Shown here: positions 34,628 through 43,450 of the stretch, one piece after another
How the letters are laid out: each line of letters opens with the position of its first letter
Numbering within the stretch: the stretch's first letter is position 1
Source: Verrucomicrobiota bacterium
GTDB lineage: Bacteria; Verrucomicrobiota; Kiritimatiellia; CAJWTS01
Direction: 5' to 3'
DNA length: 49,228 nt
NCBI GenBank assembly: GCA_027623315.1
Contig: JAQBYD010000026.1
Span: forward strand, 1-49,228
Notes under the pieces: generated by a model
Databases searched by the model: none
The model's input: the letters and a program-made list of their open reading frames with translations, nothing else
What the model was told of the DNA's origin: nothing
Made by a program: the position numbers and the translations under genes

Positions 34628-34702
34628 TCACTGTGAAACCGAGTCGGAGTGTAGGAGAGTCGAGCGCCCACTGTCAATGTTTGCGCTGGGAGGCGACAGG
34701 GC

Positions 34703-34743
34703 GCAAGCCCGCCACCCCGCGCGACGCGGGGCAAGCTCGCCAC
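34703..34743. repeat. Short repeat with central hairpin
   Basis: GCAAGCCCGCCAC (34703) and GCAAGCTCGCCAC (34731) flank a 7-bp perfect stem, CCCCGCG/CGCGGGG with a 3-base loop. Such strings are common as interspersed repeats in PVC-type genomes. It lies between a tRNA and the next gene. Confidence 0.6.
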
Positions 34744-34816
34744 TTCCGGATTACGCGACAACGGAATCCGTGAATCAGGCTTGACGATTCGCCAGTTTCA
34801 GTAACCCTCTCACCCA

Positions 34817-36037
34817 GTGGTATCGATTCTACAAGGTAAGACATTGCACAGGGCCGCGCTGGTTCTGGGCGCGACTCTCGTCGGGCTCTGTTGCGGATTT
34901 CTATGCACGATGGCGTGGTACGGGGAGCCGTTGCGCTTCGGATCGCGCTTCGTAGGGCCCAAGGCCTGCATCGCGCCCGGTGCGCTGGCGGCCGCGTTCG
35001 TGACTATGACCTGCCGGCGGCGCAGCGCGCACGACTGGAAAGTCCTCTTGGGCAAGCTGACACTCCTCGGCGCGAGCTTGATCCTCGTCCTTTTCCTCGG
35101 CGAATGGGGAACGCGTATCCACTTGCGAAGGAACCAGGGCTCGTGGTCCCTGGGATTGCTCCAGAGATACAAGGAGGGCGATCGAGACCTGAAGGGGCGG
35201 GCATCCCATCCCCTGGCCGATATCGTGCGTCTCAGCACGAACCGCCGGCTCGGATATGAACTCGTTCCGGGCCTGGACCAGGATTTCGGGCATCGCCACC
35301 TCACAACCAACAGCCGTGGCATGCGAGACTCGCGCGAGTACGACGTCGAGAAGCCCGACGGAACGCTGCGCCTCGTCGGGATCGGAGATTCCGGAATGTT
35401 CGGATGGGGCCTCGACCAGGACCTGGATTATCTCGCCTTGCTGGAGCAGAACTTGCGCGCGAGTCGATCCCATACGCCCATCGAGGTGTTGAATTTCGGT
35501 GTGCCCGGGTTCAATACGCAGCAGGAAGTCGAGATGCTTCGCGACCGGGGCCTGGAGTATGCTCCAGACATTGTGATTGTCGGGTGGAACGACACGGACT
35601 TCCAACTGCCGTTCTTCATGCTCGAACAGAGGAAGTACGACGGATGGAGGCGGTCCTATCTCTACGCCGTGACGTTCTTCCGGGACGACCCCATCCTTAA
35701 GCCGTCAGTGATGAAAGTCAGCGAGGTGGATCGTGAGAAGATCGATCCGGATCTACTTCAGTACAAGGGCACCGAGGGTGTGCGCAAAGCGATGCTCGAG
35801 CTCAAGGCATTGTCCGCCCGCCATGACTTCAAGATCCTGGTGATGGGCCCCATGAGGTCGAAGACCACCGCCATGTTCGCGGAACTTGGCCTCGAGGTCT
35901 CCAATCTGCACGATGATCTTCCCCCGACCGAGAAGAACAAGGCCGATAAAGTTTATTTCATGCATCCCCACGCCGGCGGCCACGCCACCATCGCGCTCCA
36001 TCTCGAAAAGCTCCTGATCGATAAGGGCTGGTTGTGA
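34817..36037 (+). CDS. Membrane-anchored SGNH-like hydrolase
   Basis: 406 residues from GTG 34817. Two hydrophobic segments near the N-terminus (about 12-32 and 78-98) anchor it, and the rest lies outside. The SGNH-like domain has VGIGDSGMFGWGL (nucleophile Ser), a Gly-containing LNFGVPGFNTQQEV, IVIVGWNDTDF (Asn) and, at the end, FMHPHAGGHATIA, where the His is clear but the usual Asp three residues before it is replaced (F-M-H). Similar proteins act as exopolysaccharide or lipid acetyl hydrolases/transferases. Activity is therefore uncertain. It is a single gene, convergent with recD2. Confidence 0.7.
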   Translation: MVSILQGKTLHRAALVLGATLVGLCCGFLCTMAWYGEPLRFGSRFVGPKACIAPGALAAAFVTMTCRRRSAHDWKVLLGKLTLLGASLILVLFLGEWGTRIHLRRNQGSWSLGLLQRYKEGDRDLKGRASHPLADIVRLSTNRRLGYELVPGLDQDFGHRHLTTNSRGMRDSREYDVEKPDGTLRLVGIGDSGMFGWGLDQDLDYLALLEQNLRASRSHTPIEVLNFGVPGFNTQQEVEMLRDRGLEYAPDIVIVGWNDTDFQLPFFMLEQRKYDGWRRSYLYAVTFFRDDPILKPSVMKVSEVDREKIDPDLLQYKGTEGVRKAMLELKALSARHDFKILVMGPMRSKTTAMFAELGLEVSNLHDDLPPTEKNKADKVYFMHPHAGGHATIALHLEKLLIDKGWL

Positions 36038-36073
36038 TTCTTCACACGGCACCGTTGTCGGGGGCCCCAAGTT

Positions 36074-36097
36074 AGAAGCGGCGTCTCGCCGCTTTCT
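36074..36097. terminator. Hairpin between convergent genes
   Basis: AGAAGCGGCG at 36074-36083 and CGCCGCTTTCT nearly complement each other across the loop TCT, giving a near-perfect 10-bp stem between the SGNH-like gene and recD2. It may stop transcription from both sides. A relative of it, with the same AGAAGCGGCG core, is at 39956-40028. Confidence 0.6.
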
Positions 36098-36099
36098 GC

Positions 36100-38289
36100 T
36101 CAGGTCTTGATCCGCAGCAGGACTTGCACCTTCTCGGTGAGGCCCGTGCGCCGCTGCACGATCTGATCATTGCGGATCGCGATATTCACCGCCTTGTGCG
36201 ACGTGATCAGGCAAACCAGCATGCGTCCGCGTGTGATCGCCGTGTAGAGCAGATTCCTCTGAAGCATCCGGTAGTGCTGCGTCGTCATCACCACCACCAC
36301 CGCCGGGTACTCACTGCCCTGCGACTTGTGAATTGAACAGGCGTAGGCGTGATCCAACTCGTCCATCTCGGACAGCTCGTACTCCACCTTGCGCCCATCG
36401 ATCGTCACCGTCAGTTTCTCGCCCTCGCTATCGACACCCGAGATAATCCCGATATCCCCGTTGAACACACCCTTGCCGTAGTTGTTGCGCATCTGGATCA
36501 GGCGGTCACCCTCGCGATAGCTGCGGCCGAATCGCTCGATGGACTGACCGCTCGGGTTGAGCTTCTCCTGCAAAATGGCATTCAAATTGATCGTACCGAG
36601 CTGGTTGCGGCGCATCGGCGTGAGCACCTGGATATCCGCCCGGGCGTCCAGTCCGAACTCGCGCGGGATGCGATTGGACACCAGGTCGAGCATTCGCGCA
36701 ATTGCGTCCTCCGGATCGGCGGCCGTGATCAGGTGGAAATCGGAATCGTCGCCTTTCGCTGGAAGTTCAAGCGGCTCGCCCTCATTCACCCGGTGCGCGT
36801 TGTGCACGATCCAGCTGCGCTCGCTCTGGCGGAAGATTGTGTTCAGCCGCACGAAGGGGATCATGTCGGTGCCGATCAGGTCGCGCAGCACGTTCCCCGG
36901 ACCCACGCTCGGCAACTGGTCGATGTCACCGACCAGGATCAACATGGCTTCATCCGGCAACGCGTCCAGCAGCGCCGCCGTCAGGTGGATGTCCATCATG
37001 GATACCTCGTCGAGGATGATCACGTCGGTCTCGAGCGGGGTGCCGCGGTCGTGTTCGAACCCGTGACTTTCCGGCGTGTACTTCAGCGTGCGATGCAAGG
37101 TTTTCGCTTCGTGAGCGGTGGCCTCCTCCATGCGCTTGGCGGCGCGGCCGGTCGGAGCGGCAAGGGTGATGCGTAACTTGCGGCGCTCAAAGACATCGAC
37201 CAACGCGCGCACGATCGTGGTCTTCCCGACGCCGGGTCCGCCGGTGATGATGCCGACTTTCTCGCGCATCGCCATACGCAGGGCTTCGGCCTGCGAGTCG
37301 GAGAAGGAAATCTTCATGCGCGCCTCAGCCCACGGCACGGCCTTGTCCACCGCGATTGGCTTGAACCCGGACTCGACGGACATCAACCGCGCGATCGACT
37401 GCGCGACAGTCTGTTCGCTCTCGTAAGTCAGTGCGCTGTAGATATTGGATCCCTCCGCGACCAGCGTCTGGTTCGTCAAACAGTAGTCAATCGCCTCTTC
37501 CAGTTTCTCCGAACCGATCTCGAGGAGCCGTTCACTTTCCTCGACGAGCAGCTCGCGGGGACAGAAGCAGTGCCCTTCATCGGTGACCACCTGCATCACG
37601 TGGATCAGTCCCGCGCGCGCGCGGATCTCGGATTCGAGCTCGATGCCGAGGCTCAGCGCGACCTTGTCGGCGGTCAGGAACCCGATGCCCCACACGTCCT
37701 GCGCCAGCCGGTAGGGGTTCTTGCGGATCACGGCGACAGCGTCGTTGCCGTACTGCTTGTAGATGCGCATGGCCTGTCCGGTTCCGATGCCGTGGCCCTG
37801 CAGAAAAATCATGATATCCCGGACCGCCTTCTGTTCGTCCCACGAGCTCTTGATCATCTCGCGGCGCATCGTGCCGATGCCCTCGACCTGCTCGAGCTTG
37901 CGCGACTCTTTTTCGATCACCTCGAGAGTGTTCTCGCCGAACTTTTCGACCAGCCGGCGGGCCAGTTCTTTGCGGATGCCCTTGATCATTCCGCTGGCGA
38001 GATAGCGTTCGATGCCGCCGGGCGTGGCGGGGGCCAGGCAGGTGATCGATCCGGCCACGAACTGGTAGCCGTGACGCGGGTGGCGCGTCCATTCGCCGGT
38101 GGCCATGAGGTGCTCACCTTCCCATGCCGCCGCGCAGTTGCCGACGACGACGACCGGCTCCGGGTGCCCCTTGGCCTTGACCTTGCACACTGTATATCCG
38201 GTCTCCTCGTTGCGGAAGACGATGCGGTCGATCACGCCCTGCAGCTCTTCCGTCTTGGCGTCTGCCCCGGCGGTAGAATCATCAGACAT
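36100..38289 (-). CDS. recD2: RecD2 family ATP-dependent DNA helicase
   Basis: 729 residues, in the family's usual range. A 5'-3' SF1B helicase that unwinds DNA in repair. The N-terminal region carries helix-hairpin-helix motifs (GIRKELARRLVEKFG, VEGIGTMRREMI, GIGFLTADKVAL). The helicase core shows Walker A GGPGVGKT at 350-357, Walker B IILDEVSMMD, motif III GDIDQLPSVGPG, and late motifs LNTIFRQSE and SIHKSQGSEYPAVVVVM (motif V). No RecB or RecC gene adjoins, consistent with the RecBC-independent RecD2 type. Confidence 0.95.
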   Translation of the reverse strand: MSDDSTAGADAKTEELQGVIDRIVFRNEETGYTVCKVKAKGHPEPVVVVGNCAAAWEGEHLMATGEWTRHPRHGYQFVAGSITCLAPATPGGIERYLASGMIKGIRKELARRLVEKFGENTLEVIEKESRKLEQVEGIGTMRREMIKSSWDEQKAVRDIMIFLQGHGIGTGQAMRIYKQYGNDAVAVIRKNPYRLAQDVWGIGFLTADKVALSLGIELESEIRARAGLIHVMQVVTDEGHCFCPRELLVEESERLLEIGSEKLEEAIDYCLTNQTLVAEGSNIYSALTYESEQTVAQSIARLMSVESGFKPIAVDKAVPWAEARMKISFSDSQAEALRMAMREKVGIITGGPGVGKTTIVRALVDVFERRKLRITLAAPTGRAAKRMEEATAHEAKTLHRTLKYTPESHGFEHDRGTPLETDVIILDEVSMMDIHLTAALLDALPDEAMLILVGDIDQLPSVGPGNVLRDLIGTDMIPFVRLNTIFRQSERSWIVHNAHRVNEGEPLELPAKGDDSDFHLITAADPEDAIARMLDLVSNRIPREFGLDARADIQVLTPMRRNQLGTINLNAILQEKLNPSGQSIERFGRSYREGDRLIQMRNNYGKGVFNGDIGIISGVDSEGEKLTVTIDGRKVEYELSEMDELDHAYACSIHKSQGSEYPAVVVVMTTQHYRMLQRNLLYTAITRGRMLVCLITSHKAVNIAIRNDQIVQRRTGLTEKVQVLLRIKT

Positions 38290-38761
38290 GCGGGGCAGGG
38301 TAACGACTGGGCTCCCATTTGAAAAGGAATGGCTTAACGGACCGCACTCTCAAGTTGACCCGGTGTTGGAGCTCTCGAGACAACGGGATTATCCGACTCG
38401 ACAGCATCCGCGCTCATCCGCGCAATCCGCGGTCAAATCTGGAGCGCCTCCTTCATGTTGGGACGACCCGGGGGTCCCGTCCTGAAATAGGTTGTCACTC
38501 ACTCTCCGTTTGCGGGGTGAGGGCACCCCGTCTCCAGGAATCCAGCTGAGGATCCCGATGGATCCAAATGCTGAGAGAATCCTGGATTCATGAATCCGTC
38601 TTGGAGCCGGCGTGCCCCCACGCCGTCTTAATTGACGCTTTGGTGCTGACAGAGCCCGGCAAGGAAGTGACAACCCGGAATCAGGACGGGACCGGGGCGA
38701 AGCCGGTTTGACACTTGCAGCATGGTCGATACGATGGCGGCAATCACGTTGGAGGATCGTT
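38290..38761. other. Intergenic, about 470 bp
   Basis: No gene found. It holds small hairpins, the clearest CGGGGTG/CACCCCG at 38513-38530 with a 4-base loop, and several ATCC/GGAT-rich stretches. The right end supplies the ribosome site GGAGGA for the mechanosensitive channel. It could contain the promoters of both divergent genes, but no strong -35/-10 pair was seen. Confidence 0.4.
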
Positions 38762-39982
38762 ATGTTTACACCTGTGCAGTTCATGCTTCGAACCGTCCTG
38801 CTGATCGTCGTCGCGATCATCGCGAATGCGATCGCCAAGAAGGTTGTCGTCAATCTAATCCAGCGCCTCGCGGCCAGGACCAAGACGGACTGGGACAATA
38901 TTTTCGTGCGCAACAACGTCTTCCGGTGGTTGTCGCACCTCGCTCCGGGCCTCGTGATCTATTATGGCTGCCTGGTCCTCTATCCGGAGTTGGAGCTCAA
39001 CGGCTGGATCCAGCGTGTGGCGATGGCATACATGGGCGTGATCCTGCTGATCGCCATCAATTCGGCTCTGAATGCGTCCGTGGATATCTACCGGGCGACG
39101 AGCGTCTCGCAGGGCCGCCCGATCAAGGGGTTGGTGCAGATGATCCAGATCATCATGTGGTCGGTCGGGGTGATCACCCTCGTCGCCTTACTCATGAACC
39201 AGTCGCCCTGGAAGTTCCTGACCGGAATTGGCGCCCTCAGCGCCGTGCTGCTGCTCGTCTTCAAGGACTCCATTCTTGGGCTCGTCGCGAGTTTCCAGGT
39301 GTCCGCCAACAACATGGTCCGTATTGGTGACTGGATCGAGATGCCCAAGTACGGCGCGGACGGCGATGTGATGGATATCTCGTTAAACACGGTCAAGGTT
39401 CAGAACTGGGACAAGACCATCTCGACGATTCCTACCTATGCGCTTGTCGCCGACCCGGTGAAAAATTGGCGCGGGATGTCGGAATCCGGCGGCCGGCGCA
39501 TCAAGCGCGCGATCTTCATCGACATGCAGACCGTTACGTTCTGCTCCGATGAGATGCTGGATCGCTTCGAGCAATTCGAGCACGTTGCCGCGTACCTCAA
39601 GGAGCGCCGCGTCGAGGTCGAGGCCTACAATAAGGAGCACGGCGTGGATACCAGCCTGGTGATTAACGGGAGGCGGATTACCAACCTGGGTACATTCCGT
39701 GCCTATGTCATCGGCTACCTGCGTAACCACCCGATGATTCACACCGATGACATGACGTTCCTCGTGCGCCAGCTCGCGCCGACCGAACTCGGGTTGCCGA
39801 TCGAGATCTACGTTTTCAGCCGCGACCAGGTTTGGGCCAACTACGAAAGCATCCAGGCCGATATCTTCGACCACATCATCGCGGCCGTCCCCGAATTCGA
39901 CCTCGCCGTCTTCCAGTCACCCACCGGCCGAGACTTTGGGGGCATTGGGGCGCAGCCGAAAGTAGAAGCGGCGTCCAGCTGA
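38762..39982 (+). CDS. Mechanosensitive ion channel, YbdG-type
   Basis: 406 residues from ATG 38762 with GGAGGA six bases upstream; the open frame starts 54 bases earlier but without support. Transmembrane segments lie near 9-25, 53-70, 85-107 and 135-153. The pore-lining helix block (KFLTGIGALSAVLLLVFKDSILGLVASFQVSANNMVRIGDWIEMP) and the following beta domain (DGDVMDISLNTVKVQNWDKTISTIPTYAL) match MscS-like channels of the YbdG/MscM type, which ease turgor on osmotic downshift. The last ten residues coincide with the left arm of a hairpin element, so the C-terminal tail may have been shaped by that insertion. Confidence 0.93.
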   Translation: MFTPVQFMLRTVLLIVVAIIANAIAKKVVVNLIQRLAARTKTDWDNIFVRNNVFRWLSHLAPGLVIYYGCLVLYPELELNGWIQRVAMAYMGVILLIAINSALNASVDIYRATSVSQGRPIKGLVQMIQIIMWSVGVITLVALLMNQSPWKFLTGIGALSAVLLLVFKDSILGLVASFQVSANNMVRIGDWIEMPKYGADGDVMDISLNTVKVQNWDKTISTIPTYALVADPVKNWRGMSESGGRRIKRAIFIDMQTVTFCSDEMLDRFEQFEHVAAYLKERRVEVEAYNKEHGVDTSLVINGRRITNLGTFRAYVIGYLRNHPMIHTDDMTFLVRQLAPTELGLPIEIYVFSRDQVWANYESIQADIFDHIIAAVPEFDLAVFQSPTGRDFGGIGAQPKVEAASS

Positions 39983-40028
39983 GTCGCAGACAATGTTCGA
40001 CTGACGTCGGCGCCGCTTCTACTTTTGG
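39956..40028. repeat. Long inverted repeat overlapping the channel gene end
   Basis: The string at 39956-39973 (CCGAAAGTAGAAGCGGCG) is nearly matched in inverse at 40011-40028. An inner 5-bp pair (AGTCG/CGACT) lies within the loop. The left arm encodes the last residues of the channel (PKVEAASS). It could terminate transcription, but the size and the shared AGAAGCGGCG core with 36074-36097 suggest an interspersed palindromic element. Confidence 0.7.
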
Positions 40029-40075
40029 CATTGAACTCCAGGCCGCTCCCGCCCATATTAAGCCTCTTTCCGGTT

Positions 40076-40148
<73 letters not shown>

Positions 40149-40193
40149 CTCCGCGCGGATAGCACACGCTCTAACAGGGCGCGTCGGATTTGG

Positions 40194-40340
40194 GCCCACG
40201 AATCACGCGAATCCACACGAATACGGATTCGGAGAGTAGGCCGTGGCAGTCCCGATTGCCGGATCTTCACAATCTGAGTTCAGATTGTGAGGATCCGGCA
40301 ACACTATAGACCATTCGTTCTATTCGTGTCATTCGTGGGC
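40194..40340. repeat. Nested palindromic element
   Basis: An outer inverted pair (40194-40226 and 40311-40340), both rich in CACGAAT/ATTCGTG, surrounds a central hairpin with 22-base arms at 40256-40277 and 40280-40301, a two-base loop and a single mismatch. The element lies between a tRNA gene and a minus-strand PhyH gene. No open frame in it. It resembles a miniature inverted-repeat transposable element without its transposase. Confidence 0.7.
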
Positions 40341-40367
40341 ACGAAGACTCTCTGGGCCCTCGGCCAC

Positions 40368-41285
40368 TCACACGCCCCACTCGGCGCGGGCTTCTTCCAT
40401 GGGCTTCTGTTCGGCGCCGCCCCAGGCGTAGTGCGCCTTGGGTTTCTCGCCAACCCAGCGCTCATCGACCGAATCCGCGGCGGGCTGATAGCGCGTGTCG
40501 GCGCTGAGACGGAAGCGGTTGGTCTGGTTCACAATGCTGCCGTGCATCGTGAACATTCCGAAGATCAAGACATCTCCCATTCGGAACTCCGTCGTGCCGA
40601 GCTGGCCGCCATACTGTTGCATGACATCGAGGGGATCGTCACTAAACCACCCGCCGACGTTGTCGCGATCGACGTCCATCTTCCCGTAGGTCGCGCGGAT
40701 CTTCTCGTACGACGGAAGATTGTGAGACCCGAGCATTAAGGCAAGCGGCCCATCCTCGTAGGAGATATCGGCGAACGGTGTCCACACTGTGTGCAGGCGG
40801 GCGCTGCCACGGCTCATGTACACGGAGTCGTAATGGAATCCCGTCGTTCCGCCGGTTCCGATCGCACGCAACCATTTAAAGTCGAAGGTTCTCGTCCCCT
40901 CGCCGAAATATCGATCGAAGAAGCCTATGATCTCCGGCGATTCGACGACACCCAGAAACTCGTCGGTATGCGTCACGCGCTTTGAGCCGCCCAGGAATCC
41001 GCCGTTCGCGCCTTCGGCGATGACCGCGTCGTCGAGGTCATGACCGGGATCGATCTGCCCATTTTCGGACAGGTTCTCGAGGATCACACGCCGCCCGGCT
41101 TTGACGTTTTCACGTTTCTGGAGGCCGCGGATTAGAAGATATCCATCTTCCGCGATCCGCTCGTGCAAGGCCGCCGGGTCGTCGGCAATATCATTGCTGT
41201 CGCGCAAGGTGCCGAGGTGTGGGCCGCCAAGCTCCAGCTCACACTTACCTACCTGCAGGATTTTTCCGGATGATGAATCGGTCAT
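40368..41285 (-). CDS. Phytanoyl-CoA dioxygenase (PhyH) family protein
   Basis: 305 residues from ATG 41285, with GGGGAG upstream; the open frame runs further but without support. An Fe(II)/2-oxoglutarate-dependent dioxygenase. The iron ligands are His and Asp of GFHYDSVYM and the distal His of MFTMHGSIVNQT, and the 2-oxoglutarate-binding Arg is in FRLSADTRYQ. It hydroxylates an unknown small molecule or lipid. The entry ADDPAALHERIAEDGYLLIRGL is typical. An intact relative of the relic at 9934. Confidence 0.9.
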   Translation of the reverse strand: MTDSSSGKILQVGKCELELGGPHLGTLRDSNDIADDPAALHERIAEDGYLLIRGLQKRENVKAGRRVILENLSENGQIDPGHDLDDAVIAEGANGGFLGGSKRVTHTDEFLGVVESPEIIGFFDRYFGEGTRTFDFKWLRAIGTGGTTGFHYDSVYMSRGSARLHTVWTPFADISYEDGPLALMLGSHNLPSYEKIRATYGKMDVDRDNVGGWFSDDPLDVMQQYGGQLGTTEFRMGDVLIFGMFTMHGSIVNQTNRFRLSADTRYQPAADSVDERWVGEKPKAHYAWGGAEQKPMEEARAEWGV

Positions 41286-41601
41286 TGTACTAGCTCCCCG
41301 TTGTGATCGCTTTCTGGACTCTCGCCCCGACGCACATATAGAGTAGGGCGACGTGGCAGGAAGATGCAAGTCCTCTTAATTTGAACGCTGTTCCGGCTCT
41401 GTACCGCCGACGAAGCCGGAGGCGTACTCGGCGTTTGGCGACGAGGCGAAATGGGACGATGATCGTGCGGATGAAACGGTCCGTCTACAGCGACACGAAC
41501 GACGTGACATTAAGGTTTTTTTAACCTGATTCTCATGCGCACTTAATCTTCATCGGGTTAGCTAGCCATTCGGTTTTCGATACTACGCAGGAGGATGCAT
41601 T
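41286..41601. other. Intergenic, about 320 bp, upstream of the DUF4266 cassette
   Basis: No gene found. It is AT-richer than its surroundings at the right end. A Fur-like site TGATTCTCATGCGCA at 41527-41541 matches ten of the 14 consensus bases, next to a small AGGTT/AACCT palindrome; I treat it as a weak lead only. The ribosome site AGGAGG is seven bases before ATG 41602. Confidence 0.35.
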
Positions 41602-41823
41602 ATGAACCGGTTCATACGACTATTCCTTGGTCTTATATTCATCGCGCTCTCGAGCGGTTGTACGACCGTTGCGTTTCACGAAAAGGGACGCCTGCTGGAC
41701 CCGGTCATGGCATTCAGTGAATGGCCGACCGAAACGCCTTTCTACCAGAAGACCTATTACTCGCGCGAAGGCAGCGTGGGCGGTATCGGCACATCAGCGG
41801 GAGGGGGTTGCGGATGTTTCTGA
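41602..41823 (+). CDS. DUF4266 lipoprotein
   Basis: 73 residues, ATG 41602 with AGGAGG seven bases upstream. A lipoprotein signal (LGLIFIALSSGC) ends in a lipobox Cys at 20. The body reads HEKGRLLDPVMAFSEWP...YYSREGSVGG...SAGGGCGCF, the complete DUF4266 pattern with its Gly/Cys-rich tail. Function unknown; it is regularly found with DUF3570, a thioredoxin and ApbE. Its stop overlaps the following barrel gene by ten bases. Confidence 0.85.
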   Translation: MNRFIRLFLGLIFIALSSGCTTVAFHEKGRLLDPVMAFSEWPTETPFYQKTYYSREGSVGGIGTSAGGGCGCF

Positions 41824-42971
41824 AGTCCACTCGACTGCTGCTCATGATGCTGGCCGCCGGCGTGATTGCCCTGCGCCCGTCCCCCGGCGTCGCCGCAGAG
41901 GGGGACACCGGTCACGGCTCGGTCGAGTTCGGGCTCGGCTTTTACGTGAACGCTGATGATGGCGACGGCAATCCGTTCCTCGACGAGGAGTTGACGGTCG
42001 TCGAGCCAGTCGTCATTTTCGACTACAACGTCTCGGACGAAACCGAGCTCTTTGGAAAGTTGACATATGACTACGTGTCCAGCGCGTCGATCGATCGCCT
42101 GAACAAGTTCCCCGAGCAATCCGGTGCGTCCGGGGACTACTACTTTGGAATCGACCTCGGTCTGCGGCGCGAGCTGGACCCTGTCACGACGATAGGCGGA
42201 TTCGGAAGTCTCAGCGTTGAGTACGACTACGTTTCGGTGGGAGTGGGCGGAGACTACAGCAAGGTGCTGCCCCATCTCAGCGCGTCCTACAAGTGGAGCG
42301 CCAATGCATTCTTCGACACCATTGATGTCATCCGCTTTGACGGAAAGGAAGAAGGTAGCGACAACCGCAGCACGCTCTCCACGACGCTGGAGTGGTACCA
42401 GATGATCGATCCGCTTACGCATGCGGAGTTCGGATCATCGCTTTCCATCCAAAACGGCTTTCTGGAATCCGCGTTCAATGCGGTCGTGATCGAGGATACG
42501 GGCGTGCCCAATGCCAACCTGGTGGGGAGTGCGCCCGGTCGCGAGGTCACCGAAGTGCTGCCCGATTCGCGCGTTCGCGGGGCGGTGTTCGGCCGCGTGC
42601 GACGGTCACTCGACCCCCTCAACGCGGTCGAGATGGGCGGTCGGCTCTACGCGGATAGCTGGGGGATTACGAGCATCGCGCTCGAGCCGCGCTGGTACCG
42701 ATGGCTGGTCCAGGACGCGTGGCTGGCACGGCTTCGTTATCGACTCTACGTGCAGACCGAAGCCGATGCCTACTCGGAATTCTTGACGACCGTCCCATCC
42801 GAGCGCACGCAGGACTCGGATCTGGCCGATTTCAACGCGCATACGCTGGGCGGGTTGCTGCGATGGACGCCCGACGATGCCACGGCATGGGAATTTGGTG
42901 TGGACTATGTTCTTAGAAGCGACGGCATCAACCAGATGCTGGGACGCGTTGCCCGCCGAAAGACCTTCTAA
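41814..42971 (+). CDS. DUF3570 outer-membrane barrel-like protein
   Basis: 385 residues from ATG 41814, with GGAGGGGG before it inside the DUF4266 gene. The N-terminus is a signal peptide (LLLMMLAAGVIALRPSPGVAA). The rest shows amphipathic beta strands (VEFGLGFYVNADDGDG, ELFGKLTYDYVSS, YYFGIDLGLRRELD) and ends in Phe, as in outer-membrane barrels. DUF3570 is a family without known function. It is the second gene of a four-gene cassette; its stop overlaps the thioredoxin start by one base. Confidence 0.83.
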   Translation: MFLKSTRLLLMMLAAGVIALRPSPGVAAEGDTGHGSVEFGLGFYVNADDGDGNPFLDEELTVVEPVVIFDYNVSDETELFGKLTYDYVSSASIDRLNKFPEQSGASGDYYFGIDLGLRRELDPVTTIGGFGSLSVEYDYVSVGVGGDYSKVLPHLSASYKWSANAFFDTIDVIRFDGKEEGSDNRSTLSTTLEWYQMIDPLTHAEFGSSLSIQNGFLESAFNAVVIEDTGVPNANLVGSAPGREVTEVLPDSRVRGAVFGRVRRSLDPLNAVEMGGRLYADSWGITSIALEPRWYRWLVQDAWLARLRYRLYVQTEADAYSEFLTTVPSERTQDSDLADFNAHTLGGLLRWTPDDATAWEFGVDYVLRSDGINQMLGRVARRKTF

Positions 42972-43450
42972 TGCAATGCGGCAGAACCATGTTTGCTAGC
43001 GGTCCGTTGGTGCTTGCCCTCGTGCTGGTGACGGGCACAGCAGCGGCGAACGAAGTTCTCTCTGACCTTTCCTTCCGCGACAGTACCGGCGGGACGCATC
43101 AACTGAAGGCTTTGACCGATGCCGGTCGAAGTATGGTATTCGTGTTCTGGCAGCCGTGGTGCACGAGTTGCGCGCGCGAGGCCCCCGCGCTGGTGAAGGC
43201 CGCGAAGGACTACAAGAAGCGCTTGCAGTTTTTCGGCGTCGTGTCCGGCAAAGACGAATTTGTTGACGACACGCGCGTCGACCGGTTCATTGGGAAGTAT
43301 TCGATTCCTTATCCCCTCGTGCGCGATCGTGATCTGTCCCTCACCGAAGGTATGACCGTCGAGGGTACACCGACGATCATCATCGTCGGAAAGGGGAACC
43401 AGGTGCTCTACCGCGGGCATCGCGCCCCGAAGGATTGGACGAAATTCTGA
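42971..43450 (+). CDS. TlpA-like periplasmic thioredoxin
   Basis: 159 residues. Signal peptide within residues 1-26. The redox motif WCTSC has Cys64 and Cys67; the cis-Pro is in EGTPTIIIV. It should reduce disulfides of periplasmic partners. Its neighbours include DUF4266 (Cys-rich tail) and ApbE, so the tail cysteines are one possible substrate (inference). It overlaps the barrel gene by one base and the ApbE gene by 16, so the whole cassette is one translation-coupled operon. Confidence 0.88.
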   Translation: MQCGRTMFASGPLVLALVLVTGTAAANEVLSDLSFRDSTGGTHQLKALTDAGRSMVFVFWQPWCTSCAREAPALVKAAKDYKKRLQFFGVVSGKDEFVDDTRVDRFIGKYSIPYPLVRDRDLSLTEGMTVEGTPTIIIVGKGNQVLYRGHRAPKDWTKF

